Shown one piece after another: positions 9,714 through 21,546 of a stretch of DNA of 41,816 bases (positions are counted from its first letter, which is position 1; every line of letters starts with the position of its first letter). Made by a program: the position numbers and the translations under genes. The stretch spans positions 1 through 41,816 of the forward strand of contig JABUQX010131380.1 of NCBI GenBank assembly GCA_015478945.1, in the 5' to 3' direction. This stretch comes from Trachelipus rathkii. Lineage: Eukaryota; Arthropoda; Malacostraca; Isopoda; Trachelipodidae. The notes beneath the pieces are model-generated. The model saw only the letters and a program-made list of their open reading frames with translations, had not been told where the DNA came from and did not search any database.

Positions 9714-12677
9714 ATGGGGGCAGCTCCATTCATTTATATGGGGGCCAGGCCTTTGAGTACTCAGCATTTATGGGATGAGAAAACCGGTACTGAATATACC
9801 TCTCCGGATTTACTAAAAAAAACAATTAATAAAACATCGGAACTAAACAATTTTGCAGTGTTCCATCTTAATGTAAGAAGTATTCAAAAACATTATGATG
9901 AATTTATCAATTATTTAGACTATCAAAATATTAACCCAGACTGTATCGTGCTAAGCGAGACTTTTCTTAATGAGTATAACAAAGAAGTGCATACACTATC
10001 AGGTTATAAAGGATATCATATTGTTAGACCGAGAAATAAACGAGGAGGGGGAATCTCTCTCTTCATAAAAAATGATATTTGTAATAACTCTAAAGTTGAA
10101 TTTGAACAAATCGACGACACTATTGAAATACTGGCTGTTCGCATCGTGAATAAATCTTTTAATATAATAGTAGTTGGATTATACAGACCACCAAATGCGT
10201 CAAGAAAGGAATTCATAAACTCTCTTGAATTAATATTGCAAACATACTTGCGTAATACAAAGATAATAATTGCTGGTGATTTCAACATTGATTTAGGTAA
10301 TAATAGATATTCAGCAGGGAATACGGCGCTATCAAATGTAATGATTTCAAACGGCTTGATTAATTACATAACTGTACCTACTAGACCAAACAACATTAAA
10401 GACAGAAATCCAACTTTAATTGACCAAGTTTGGAGTAACATTGAGGCCGATATCAAATCATTTGTAATCAAGACAGACATATCGGACCATTATCCCTGTC
10501 TTGTAAAATTCTGTATTAATAAAACTCAAATGCTCACCACTATAAAGTACAGGCATGATGACGAAAATTGCCGGCGAAATTTTAGAAATAAAATAAATGA
10601 GATTGACTATTCATACATACAAAATGAGGAGATAGACGTACATTCAAAATTTAACCGCCTTATAGATTCATTAAATACGTGCTATAATGATTCTTTCCCC
10701 TTAAAAACCAAAAGATTAGGCCCAAAAAAGATTAGGAATCCGTGGATAACAAGAGGAATAACTAACTCTATAAATCAAAAGCATAAACTATATAGAAATT
10801 ATAAAAATGACATCATACCTTTTCAATTATATAATAATTATGATAAACAATTAAAAATCATCCTGAAGAAAGCAAAGAGAAAATATTATACTAATAAATT
10901 TAGCGAGGTATATGAAGATTCAAAAACTACATGGGGCTTGATCAATAAACTAGTCAACAAAAATAAATCAAAAACAAGCAAAATTAGTGAGCTAAAAATA
11001 AATGGAGAAATATTAAACGAACAAAAGGAAATTGCCGACCAAATCAATAAGCATTTCGTAAACATTGGTAAACAAACTGTGGTAGGATCGCCTCCAAACC
11101 AAACCGCATTTGAGAACTACATGGGTAACTTTGGTTCTCGCTTTTCCTTTGAAAATATTGTGGCTTCAGAAGTCAAAGCGGTAATTGCCAACCTTAAAAA
11201 TAAGAAATGCGATATTTTGACCATACCCAACCACATTTACAAGATAATTGCCGACAAAATTGACTCCCCTTTAAAAGACCTCTTTAACATTTCCATTCAC
11301 ACAGGAATTTTCCCAGAAATTTTAAAAGTTTCGCGTGTAATCCCTGCCCATAAAAAAGGGGATAAAAGTGATCCTATTAATTATAGACCGATATCAATAT
11401 CACATACTATTAGTAAAATATTTGAAAAATTATTATTAAATCGCATAACTGAATATCTTAATATAAATAATATTATAAATGACTTTCAATTTGGCTTCAG
11501 GAAAAATAGATCTACAAATGAAGCCCTTGTTTGTTTGACTGAAAAAATATACGAAAATATCGAACATAAAAACTCATCTGCGCTTATATCATTGGATCTG
11601 ACAAAGGCTTTTGATACAATAGATCATGATATTCTTCTGAGAAAAATGTATAAACTGGGAATTCAGGGAAATATACTACAATGGTTTAAAACATATCTAG
11701 GAGAGAGATCTCAGTATGTTAAATTAGGTGAAATATGTTCGGATAAACTGAAAATAAATTGCGGTGTTCCACAAGGATCTATACTAGGCCCTTTGCTATT
11801 TACCTTATATACCAATGACATGTTTAATTCACATGATTCTTTTATGGTTGCATTCGCTGATGACATATCAATATTAATAAGTGATAAAGATCACACCATT
11901 CTATCACAGAAAACGACAAACACATTAAATAAGATTTCAACATGGATCGATTCTAACAAACTTTCACTAAATCTACAAAAAACGTCATACATTCTTATTA
12001 GTAATAAAATTATAGATGATAATTTCAAAATAAAAATAAAAGGGGTTGTATTGAAAAGAGAGACAAATGCAAAAATACTTGGGGTAACAGTTGATGAAAA
12101 ATTATCATTTAAGGAACATATTAAACAGCTAGTGAGTAAATTAGCGAAGTACATGTATATACTAGTAAAATTAGCAAAATGCATTCCTTTATATATACTG
12201 AAAAAGATATATTATGCACAAGTAAACCCACTTTTGCTATATTGCCTCCCAGTTTACGGCACAGCTAACAAATCAGCAATTCAACCGCTTATTACTATGC
12301 AAAAACGTTTTATACGACTTCTAAGCGGTAGCAAAAGTTTTTATGACCATACAACACCTTTGTTTAAAAAGCTTAAAATATTGCAGCTTGAAGACCTACT
12401 TAAGTTATCTCTTCTAAAAGAGCAGCATAAAATCATAAATAACAAAGCTTGTAACTTCCTATTATCTAATTTTCATAATAATCAGATTAGAAGAAGCAGA
12501 GCTCTACGAAATAGTTCACATATAAATCCACCTTTATATCGTTTAGAAAAGGCCAGACAAGCAGCTAGCTATAAAGGGGCAAAATTATATAACGAATTAG
12601 ATCATAATCTAAAAATTGAAGGATCCTTAAAAGCATTTACAATTAAACTCAAAAAAATCTATATAACTAAATACTAA
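9714..12677 (+). CDS. LINE ORF: EEP endonuclease-reverse transcriptase (CR1/L2/Jockey group)
   Basis: An uninterrupted frame of 987 codons. Residues about 45-265 are an exonuclease-endonuclease-phosphatase (APE-type) domain: HLNVRS at 51-56, the metal-binding Glu in SETFL (E82), GDFN at 188-191 and the catalytic SDH at 257-259. This nicks target DNA. Residues about 535-770 are the reverse transcriptase: SLDLTKAFD near 626-634, GVPQGS at 684-689 and the catalytic FADD at 714-717. The C-terminal part has the usual LYCLPVYG/QKRFIRL region. The first ~25 residues are encoded by the neighbouring tRNA-like repeat, so the native start is probably lost and the ATG at 9714 may be borrowed. No ORF1/gag frame is present upstream. 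The 3' end passes directly into (ATT)n, the likely retroposition tail. Clade is judged from motif style only. Confidence 0.95.
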   Translation: MGAAPFIYMGARPLSTQHLWDEKTGTEYTSPDLLKKTINKTSELNNFAVFHLNVRSIQKHYDEFINYLDYQNINPDCIVLSETFLNEYNKEVHTLSGYKGYHIVRPRNKRGGGISLFIKNDICNNSKVEFEQIDDTIEILAVRIVNKSFNIIVVGLYRPPNASRKEFINSLELILQTYLRNTKIIIAGDFNIDLGNNRYSAGNTALSNVMISNGLINYITVPTRPNNIKDRNPTLIDQVWSNIEADIKSFVIKTDISDHYPCLVKFCINKTQMLTTIKYRHDDENCRRNFRNKINEIDYSYIQNEEIDVHSKFNRLIDSLNTCYNDSFPLKTKRLGPKKIRNPWITRGITNSINQKHKLYRNYKNDIIPFQLYNNYDKQLKIILKKAKRKYYTNKFSEVYEDSKTTWGLINKLVNKNKSKTSKISELKINGEILNEQKEIADQINKHFVNIGKQTVVGSPPNQTAFENYMGNFGSRFSFENIVASEVKAVIANLKNKKCDILTIPNHIYKIIADKIDSPLKDLFNISIHTGIFPEILKVSRVIPAHKKGDKSDPINYRPISISHTISKIFEKLLLNRITEYLNINNIINDFQFGFRKNRSTNEALVCLTEKIYENIEHKNSSALISLDLTKAFDTIDHDILLRKMYKLGIQGNILQWFKTYLGERSQYVKLGEICSDKLKINCGVPQGSILGPLLFTLYTNDMFNSHDSFMVAFADDISILISDKDHTILSQKTTNTLNKISTWIDSNKLSLNLQKTSYILISNKIIDDNFKIKIKGVVLKRETNAKILGVTVDEKLSFKEHIKQLVSKLAKYMYILVKLAKCIPLYILKKIYYAQVNPLLLYCLPVYGTANKSAIQPLITMQKRFIRLLSGSKSFYDHTTPLFKKLKILQLEDLLKLSLLKEQHKIINNKACNFLLSNFHNNQIRRSRALRNSSHINPPLYRLEKARQAASYKGAKLYNELDHNLKIEGSLKAFTIKLKKIYITKY

Positions 12678-13473
<796 letters not shown>

Positions 13474-13550
<77 letters not shown>
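13474..13550. repeat. 77-nt poly(T) tract
   Basis: Uninterrupted T run immediately followed by non-repetitive sequence (cacatcttgaacttgaaaaa). Read on the minus strand this is unique sequence followed by a poly(A) tail, as for a retroposed RNA copy. Confidence 0.95.
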
Positions 13551-13700
13551 CACATCTTGAACTTGAAAAATACATCTGTAAAGTACGGGCCAGGTTATAT
13601 TTTAGTAGAATAGAAAAAGCTAAACCACAGCACTGAGGTTAACCTCAAAAATACATCTTAAGGAACACTGTCGTCTCAGTCAAAATATGTAATTTATTCT
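13551..13700 (-). other. Possible retroposed fragment upstream of the poly(A) (minus strand)
   Basis: About 150 bp of non-microsatellite sequence between the poly(T) tract and ATT-rich DNA. It contains two copies of aaaatacatct (about 13566 and 13648). No RNA or protein family was recognised. Its identity as a retrocopy is inferred only from the adjacent poly(T). Confidence 0.3.
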
Positions 13701-14725
<1,025 letters not shown>

Positions 14726-15065
14726 TATTGTGTTAGGATAAAACTTTAAGCTATTTCTTGACTGTGATATAGTCACTAGGTATTATTCACGTTATTCTAA
14801 TTACTAATATTTTATTGTACATTTAATTAATACAATTATTGTTACTATTAGAAAGGAAGAGGCATCTGCGTAGTTGATGCTCAAAATTGTATACGTATAA
14901 ATGTATTGTATTCGGGGCTCAAAGGACACAACACTGTGTTGCAATCAGTAGCCCCATTTCAGATAGGAGTGAAATTGAATCCTAATTTACATGATTTATT
15001 GCCATTTTGTAAATGTAATAATATCTATTATAATTGTATCTCTGTTATAAAAGGATTAAAAAAAG
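14726..15065 (+). other. Non-repetitive stretch ending in poly(A), possible retroposon
   Basis: Moderately complex sequence (ggaagaggcatctgcgtagt near 14856, agtagccccatttcagatag near 14947) leading straight into a poly(A) run. This arrangement suggests the 3' end of a retroposed transcript on the plus strand. No family was recognised and no convincing frame was found. The only open stretch (14906-15142) ends in the Lys codons of the poly(A). Confidence 0.3.

Positions 15066-15125
<60 letters not shown>
15066..15125. repeat. 60-nt poly(A) tract
   Basis: Uninterrupted A run after aaaag. It is either a retroposon tail or a slipped homopolymer. Confidence 0.95.
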
Positions 15126-15128
<3 letters not shown>

Positions 15129-15173
15129 TAACAAAAATATGAATAAAATTTTTTCAGTTTTGAATTTTTGAAA

Positions 15174-15214
<41 letters not shown>

Positions 15215-15548
15215 TAGTAATTATTTTTATTATTTTTAGAGTATATTATTTTTATTATTATTATCTACTAATATTTATTATTATTATTCACAATTATTAT
15301 TATTATTATAGTATTAATATTATTAATTATTATTTTTATAACTTTTCCGAAATGACTATTTATATTATTTTCAAGTTATACCAATAATAAGAATATAAAT
15401 GCAAATTTTTGTAGAATATAATATAAAGAAATTACAATAGAAACTAAAAAGCTAAAAATGCATTTTAAGCTTAAATAAACTTTTAACTTCTTTTATTAAA
15501 TTTTTTAACTTTTATATATTTTTCTAATTTTTAAACCTAAAACTTTTC
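15126..15548. other. AT-rich DNA without recognised genes
   Basis: ATT runs (about 15180-15340) followed by AT-rich non-repetitive sequence. Nothing coding or structural was recognised. Confidence 0.7.
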
Positions 15549-15692
15549 TCTCTCTCTCTCTCTCCTACTCTAAACAACTCTCTCTCTCTCTCTTTTTAAT
15601 TAAAAAGCTACTCGTCTCTCATCGTCATCTTCTCTCTCAGTCTCTCCTCTCTCTTCTCTCTCTCTCTCTCCTCTCTCTATTCTCTCTCTCTT
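15549..15692. repeat. (CT)n microsatellite, interrupted
   Basis: Several CT runs separated by short AT-rich or mixed spacers (tttttaattaaaaagctac, catcgtcatctt). Its pyrimidine strand is the plus strand. Confidence 0.92.
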
Positions 15693-15914
15693 TAATTTTT
15701 GTCAAAAATTAAATCAAACAAAGTTTTTGGATGCCATAAACGTGACCAGAATCCGACCAGAATATTTTTCACAGTCACAGAAACCAGAAAATTGTTGCAA
15801 ATGAGAAGGGCATCGACTCAATTTTTATGTTTTGAAATTGTTTCTCTTCGGGCAAACATTAAAAAAAAAATGTTTAATTAAAAAGCAGGTTGAAAATTAT
15901 TAATAAAATGTAAA

Positions 15915-15921
15915 ATACTAC

Positions 15922-15967
<46 letters not shown>

Positions 15968-16036
15968 CTATCTATCTATCTATCTATCTATCATATCTAT
16001 CTATCTATCTATCTATCTAATAATAATCTATCTATC

Positions 16037-16067
<31 letters not shown>

Positions 16068-16124
16068 CTATCTATCTAATCTATCTATCTATCTAATCTA
16101 TCTATCTATCTATCTATCTATCTA
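15915..16124. repeat. (CTAT)n microsatellite
   Basis: Tetranucleotide tatc/ctat repeats over about 210 bp with occasional slips (cctat, catat, aataataat). Frames are not meaningful here. Confidence 0.96.
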
Positions 16125-17780
16125 TTTTGCAAAAAGATTATCATGACTTAAAATTATCTTCTATTTAATTAAAAAAGATTCCATATATTTTTTTTTTGGG
16201 GGGGAGGCAAAAATTTAACGACTGGTCAAACTCGACGCAAATCTGAATCCAACCGGACTCAAACTTGAAATAAAACTGACCTCTATCATCACCAACACCT
16301 AACGAGGTGTAACACTATCATTCCACTCATTCAGTCATCTGTGAATGTGAAGAGTATTCTGCCTAATCAAAATTAGCACTCTAACTACTACTTCCCTTCA
16401 ATCTAATACTTGCTGCTAAGCAGTTGCATCTATTTCCATCTTTATCTGTTTCTTCTTCGAGACGCTCTTCTATTCTCTTTCTTTCTTGTCTGTCTCTTCT
16501 ATTGTTTCCTGCTGTATCTACTTATTTTCATCTGTCTGTCTTCTTCTGAATTCTTTTTCTTACTCTCGACCCTTAGCTCTCTTTCTCTCCTTCTCTTTTT
16601 TCAATTTGTGGAGATATCATTCTTATTCCCGCCTCGTATTTCCGCGTCTTCTTTATTTTAGAAACATGTTTATTACACAGCGATACTAGGTTTTCGTTAT
16701 TCCTCCGCGACAGACTTTAATACAATTATCATTCTCTACATGATCCCATTACCTACTTTAAATATACAGGATTCCGCTTTATAACCCATTAAATATCTTC
16801 TAAATAGTATTCAGAACATACAAGGAACACTATCATATCCTTCTTTCTGCAATAGATATACATTTTGACTTAATCAATACCATTTCCTTTTTTCATAAAC
16901 ATTAACTTATCTATATTTTTTATTACTAGAATAATTTATCTCCTGATTTACTGGTCTCTTTACGGGTATGCAAACAATAACACCCTTTCCTATAACCAGA
17001 CCTCGACACTACTGGGATCAAATAAGACCCTTTCCGTTTTCACACACGGCCACAAACAGGAGCAAAAACTCTCTAATAAGTTCATATACATCATATTTAA
17101 ATTAAATTTTTAAGCTTCTTTCCTCCGACACACCTAGCAGCATGCCCACCCCTAAAGATTTGTCCATTGTGCTATATAATATTATAATAAGTAGTATAAT
17201 TATATATATAATATTATAATTATATATATATCTCTGAAACATTAGAGAATACTTTTATAAACAGACTGCACCTTATATACATCTCTCTTATTCTACACCA
17301 GTTTCACTACACATAGTCCTCACTGATACCCCACCCATACTATATATATATATATAATAAAGTTGATTAACCTTTAACAAATAGAGACTATAAAATCCTA
17401 AGGTTTACGACCGATAGCATAAAACACGGGTACAACTAAGTAACCCACTTTCGAGCCTCTCATGTAAATGAGTAACATCACCGTAGCCGCGAAATTATTA
17501 GTTATTATAAACTTATTCTTATATAGACTACTTCCGTATATAGTTGAATAATTTCCATTAGTTGAATAATGACTATATATGTCTAATATATCAGTAAGTT
17601 CCCATCATCATTTAAAAAAATATAAAATAAATATCACCGAAATAATTTTTTTTATGATAAGCACATACCGATCTTGTTAATTGCATCTTTTGTATCAGTC
17701 TAACCACTTCCTGCCATGGATTTTTTCACGGCACTTGGTTGTATTTGACTTCCTCCCTACTACAATTATTAAAATCTGGG
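16125..17780. other. About 1.6 kb of unrecognised AT-rich sequence
   Basis: There is a pyrimidine-rich tract at about 16430-16600 (ttcttct/tctgtc) and short TA runs at about 17175-17230 and 17340-17357. The open stretch at 16410-16661 translates to Phe/Leu/Ser only because of the pyrimidine bias. No gene, RNA or transposon domain was recognised. Confidence 0.6.
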
Positions 17781-17799
17781 CATGCGCTACATGTTTATG

Positions 17800-18245
17800 T
17801 TTTGCATACCTAAAGCAGTAAATCAGTAAAATCAGTAATTAAACTGGCCAACCACCCACCACACCCCTTCCCCACATCCATGATCTATTGATAATATTAT
17901 CAATTCATTTCCCATATTTTTATTAAAGTTACCCATATTAGCCCTCCCCACCACCCTCTACCCATCCATGATCTAAATGATATATTGATCAAGTTGATTT
18001 ATTGATCTACTAAATCTATTGACGTCTATTAATATATTGTTCGTTCATCAATTCGTTTATTCAAAATTGTTAAAATGTTTACATATCCTAAAGCAGTAAA
18101 TCAGTAATCAGTAAAAATCACTGCCCTCCCACCACCATCCTAACCCATCCATGATCTTGTCTATCTATTGAATCTATTGATCTATTGATCTATTTGATTT
18201 AAGTATTAGGATAATGGAGCCGTTCGCCGATTCGTTTTTTCTGGG
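17800..18245 (+). repeat. Isolated copy of the Polinton terminal sub-repeats
   Basis: This block contains aaagcagtaaatcagta at about 17812 and 18088, cccatccatgatctattga-type motifs near 17877 and 18145, and catatttttattaaagtt near 17912. These are the same sub-repeats, in the same orientation, as the left terminus of the Polinton at 20.87-21.41 kb. No Polinton gene follows. The sequence changes at about 18245 into unrelated DNA (cgattcgttttttctgggaa). It is probably a solo or fragmentary terminus of another copy. Confidence 0.75.
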
Positions 18246-18256
18246 AAAAAAAAAAA

Positions 18257-18838
18257 ATCCAACCACATACCCTAAAATATTTAAACTCAGACACTTTGCT
18301 CCAGCTGCTCACCATCTAACATAACTTCACACTGTCTGTCCTTCACATGGAGGACTGTCCTCACTCACAAGCATACCTTACTCTTATCTACATTTACTTT
18401 CCAGCCCCCCTTTCCCCCCCCTTTTTTTTACATACCCTACCCGCGCCAAATCTCTCTACCAATCCTCTCAATATCTCTTAGATTCGCCACACACACAGAA
18501 CCAAATCATCCGCAATATAATAGGTGGGCACCCTCCACTCATCTCCATCATTCTATAGACACCATTTTCCTGCCATCCCCACCCCCCACCTCGAATTCTT
18601 CATAACCCCATTCCATATACAACTTGAATAACCAAGGAGACATAAACACAACAACCCCTGTCTCACTCCGCTATTAAAATCCTAAACCAAAATATCCATT
18701 GAAAAACATTTTATTCTTACACACGCTTTCACTATCGTCATACATACTTTTGATTCCAATTCAGAAGCCTACCACCAATCACAAATCACTAATACTTGCC
18801 ATAAAGCTTCCCTATTCACTCTATCATACGCCTGTTTA
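18257..18838 (-). pseudogene. LINE reverse transcriptase relic
   Basis: Read on the minus strand, from high to low coordinates, the relic shows AYDRVNREALWQVLVI near 18790-18832. It then shows SGVRQG near 18660-18690, a degraded YADDLVLC-like stretch near 18500, KVNVDKSKV near 18370-18395 and EVMLDGEQLEQ near 18295-18330. This is the order of reverse transcriptase blocks in the LINE families whose palm reads GVRQGCxMSPWLF. It is broken by several frameshifts and stops and is truncated upstream by a (TA)n run at 18838. No endonuclease part remains. It is unrelated in detail to the intact LINE at 9.7 kb, which has GVPQGS. Confidence 0.75.
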
Positions 18839-18902
18839 TATATATATATATATATATATAGTATATATATATATTATATATATATATATATTATATATAT
18901 AG

Positions 18903-18937
<35 letters not shown>

Positions 18938-19035
18938 TTATTTTTTAATCTATATAATATATATATATTATATATATATATATATTATATATATATATAT
19001 ATTATATATATATTATATATATATATATTATATAG

Positions 19036-19066
<31 letters not shown>

Positions 19067-19110
19067 AGATTCATATATAATATACTATATATAATATTAT
19101 ATATATATAT
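18838..19110. repeat. (TA)n microsatellite
   Basis: Dense TA dinucleotide runs with short interruptions. They cut off the 5' side of the neighbouring LINE relic. Confidence 0.95.
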
Positions 19111-19308
19111 AAATATATATTAGTTAATAATAATCTTTTGTAAAGATTTTTAAGGATTGTAACTGGATAGCGTGAATAAATTTTTTTCCTAAATAATAAA
19201 ATAAAGTAATTTCTAAACAACAGTATATATATATACTTAATAATATTTATAAAAACATTGCATGGCTTTCGACCTAATAATACAAGGCCCTCTTTCAGAA
19301 GCGACGCC

Positions 19309-20160
19309 GAGTTAGACGAATTAATAGTCCACCAGAAATTCAGATACAACTCGTAGATATGGTTTTTTATTTTTTTGAAAAAATGGTGTAAAAAGGGTCA
19401 TATGGTTGTTCATTATGTATCATTTGAAAAGTCGTTTTTTTTGTACATTGAAATTATTGGAATTGTTTATGCAAAATGATTCTGTGAATTTTCTGAAGTG
19501 TAAGTTATCAATGCCAACTATGGGTGTCATTAAATTTATGTTAATGTTGTGATTGTGAGTGGTTCTATGAAAGGTAAGGGCAGAGTTGGGACTGTCATGT
19601 TGAAGGTCATATTTGAGTTGGTAGTTTCGGCGAGGGAAATCATGAGTTTCACCTATGTATAAGTTATTGCAATTGGAACATGGAAATTTATAAACGCATT
19701 GAGTGCAGTTAGTGTTAGTTTGTGTATGAGGTTTAAATTTTTTTTGGAAAGGAAGAAGGTTGGAAGAAGAAATATGTATTGATTTGGGAAGTATTTTTTT
19801 AATAGAGTTGTGAGTTGAAGGAGGTAAAGGGAGATAAGAGGTTTGGATTGTGTTCTGTTTTGAAGGCTTGGTATAGTAAGTGTTTTTTGCCCTGCGTAGA
19901 GTTGATAATATGATAAGGATAGGAAAGTTTGAGGAAAAAAGAAGTAATTAAATTAATTTCAGGTTGTAAGAAAATAGGTGAGCAAATTCTAAGAGCTCTA
20001 AGGTAAAGAGAGGATAGAGTGCCAATTTTTGTGTTGAGGGAGCAGTAAAGGAACCAGTGTATGCAACTGGGGTTAGCTGTTGGTTTTCTATAAACAAAAA
20101 ATTGTATGTTGCTGTTATGAGGAGACCATGTCAGTAGTATATAACGTGATTTCGACAGAA
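19309..20160 (-). pseudogene. Penelope-like element relic: RT C-terminus and GIY-YIG endonuclease
   Basis: On the minus strand the frame from about 20130 reads FFVYRKPTANPSCIHWF, then KIGTLSSLYLRALRICSP, then LSYPYHIINSTQGKKHLLYQ. This is the VYRKPT...RALRICS...GYP block that ends Penelope-like reverse transcriptases. After a frameshift near 19800, further downstream on the minus strand (19640-19710), it reads CVYKFPCSNCNNLYIGET, a GIY-YIG nuclease signature in the form YIGET. A His-rich HRTTHNHN stretch follows. The N-terminal RT palm is absent, so the element is 5'-truncated. It is intact enough for a family call but broken in frame. Confidence 0.8.
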
Positions 20161-20245
20161 GGAATGTTGCAATACAATGTTGCAATGCAACATTGCAGTG
20201 TTTCATGCAATGTTGCAAATATTGCAAGCATTTGCAACATTTTGG
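20155..20245. repeat. TTGCAA/ATGTTGCAA short-motif cluster
   Basis: At least seven TTGCA-type words in about 80 bp (ttgcaatacaatgttgcaat, gcaacattgcagtg, atgcaatgttgcaaatattg). Several are self-complementary, so the cluster can form small hairpins. It sits at the truncated 5' side of the Penelope-like relic. Confidence 0.8.
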
Positions 20246-20759
20246 AACATTGATATTTTCCCCTATTGTGACGTTTTTTGGGTCAAATTAGGTGTTTTCG
20301 GGTATGGAGAATCGTTTTCCTGGGCCAAAGACGCGTTTGGACCAACCCCCAAGGCCATGACGCACCGCACCGCGTCACACCGTCTTTTTCGTCACGCCGA
20401 CTCGCTTTTCTATATCTCAGGCTACTTTCCTGTTCCTTTTAGTAACCGCTAATGAACGATAGACTTCAATCTTTTTATATATTTCACGTAGGATCATAAA
20501 TGCAATTTTCATATTTACGAGTGTTTTTTTCATACGACATCACAACCAGTTACCTACCTACCATGCGGTTCATTGATTCGTTAGGTATAAATACATTATC
20601 CTTAGCAATTGATTGCATAGCAACTATTAGGCTTAAGTACGTACCCATGTCAACATTAGTAACAGTATTACACATCACAATAAAGATATGCGATTATGTC
20701 AAAGCGTTTGATATCAGATCAAGAAAGTCCCGTCAGTTCGTCCTACGTTACTGATTATT
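20246..20759. other. Unrecognised 0.5 kb with a dispersed repeat copy
   Basis: No gene was recognised. Around 20575-20675 there are two close copies of a gttaggyttaaatac-like motif followed by a tagcaat/aacattagt motif. The same arrangement is found at 32175-32265 and, inverted, at about 41480-41590 in the ends of the giant palindrome. The open frames at 20177-20452 and 20500-20754 lack any family resemblance. Confidence 0.5.
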
Positions 20760-20776
20760 GTATATACTATATAATA

Positions 20777-20819
<43 letters not shown>

Positions 20820-20868
20820 TATATAATATATATATATATATCATTATATATATATATATATATATATC
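20760..20868. repeat. (TA)n microsatellite at Polinton left border
   Basis: TA dinucleotide runs abutting the first Polinton terminal sub-repeat. Confidence 0.93.
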
Positions 20869-20869
20869 A

Positions 20870-21508
20870 TAATGTTATGTTTTTGCAGTACACTAAAGCA
20901 GTAATATCGTAATCAGTAATTCCAATGCCACTCCCACCACCATCCTAGCCCATCCAAATGATCTAATTGATCTATTGATCAATTCATTCGTCATATTTTT
21001 ATTAAAATTGTTATGTTTTTACACCCCACCACCCTCCTACCCATCCATGATCTAATGATATATTGATCAATTGATCTATTGATCTATTAATCTATTGATC
21101 TATTAATATATTGATTCGTCATATTTTTATCAAAATTGTTATGTTTTTTACATATCCTAAAGCAGTAAATCAGTAAATCCAGTAAATCAACTGCCCTCGC
21201 CCACCACCATACTTACTACCCATCATGATCTTTCGATCTAATTGATTCTATTGATCTATTGATCTATTGATTTGAAGTCATATTTTTTATTTAAAATGTT
21301 TTGTTTTTACATATAGACCTAAATCAGTTAAATCATAAATAAGCCTATCCCACCCACCCCTCCTACCCATCCATGATCTATTGATCTATTGATCTATTGA
21401 TCTATTGATTCAGGTCTCTTTTTCTTTAGTATAAATAAGTTCTTTGGATAAAAGGCGGGAAAAGAAAACAAGTTTTTGTTTTAAAACATTTATAACATAA
21501 GTGCAAAC
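20870..21508 (+). repeat. Polinton left terminal inverted repeat with sub-repeats
   Basis: The outer part consists of about four sub-repeats of 95-165 bp. Each has, in order, aaagcagtaaatcagtaaat, a C-rich ccctcccaccaccat stretch, cccatccatgatctattgat, and catatttttattaaaattgt. The inner part (21407-21508) matches the inverted sequence at 29033-29140 over about 100 bp, including ggataaaaggcgggaaaaga and cataagtgcaaac. The ATPase gene begins 39 bp further on. Confidence 0.87.
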
Positions 21509-21546
21509 CTTTTCTTATTATTAGTGGTACGGGTGTCCAGACCTAG

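Larger units (their letters stand above)
8251..9786 (+). repeat. Tandem array of tRNA-derived SINE-like units (about seven copies)
   Basis: Units begin with gggacgtggatggcctagtg at about 8472, 8767, 8981, 9188, 9426 and 9579, with a degraded copy before 8472. Spacing is roughly 150-300 bp. Each unit has a tRNA-like head: box A-like tggcctagtgg, then about 44 nt, then box B-like gttcgaatccc. A body follows with tgactcattcattta, gggggccaggcc, actcagcatttatggga and aactacgtttgaagcgt. The acceptor and anticodon stems do not fold as a proper tRNA, so these are tRNA-derived repeats and not tRNA genes. Leftmost copies are more degraded. The copy around 8695-8720 has inflated A and G homopolymers. 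The last unit is fused to the LINE at about 9787. Confidence 0.88.

Noticed and set aside
10016..10288. Antisense frames inside the LINE (also 11891-12184)
   Set aside because: Shadows of the intact LINE frame with no family resemblance.
16410..16689. Phe/Leu/Ser-rich frames that mimic membrane proteins
   Set aside because: They arise from a pyrimidine-rich tract, with two overlapping frames of the same character and no start or homology support.
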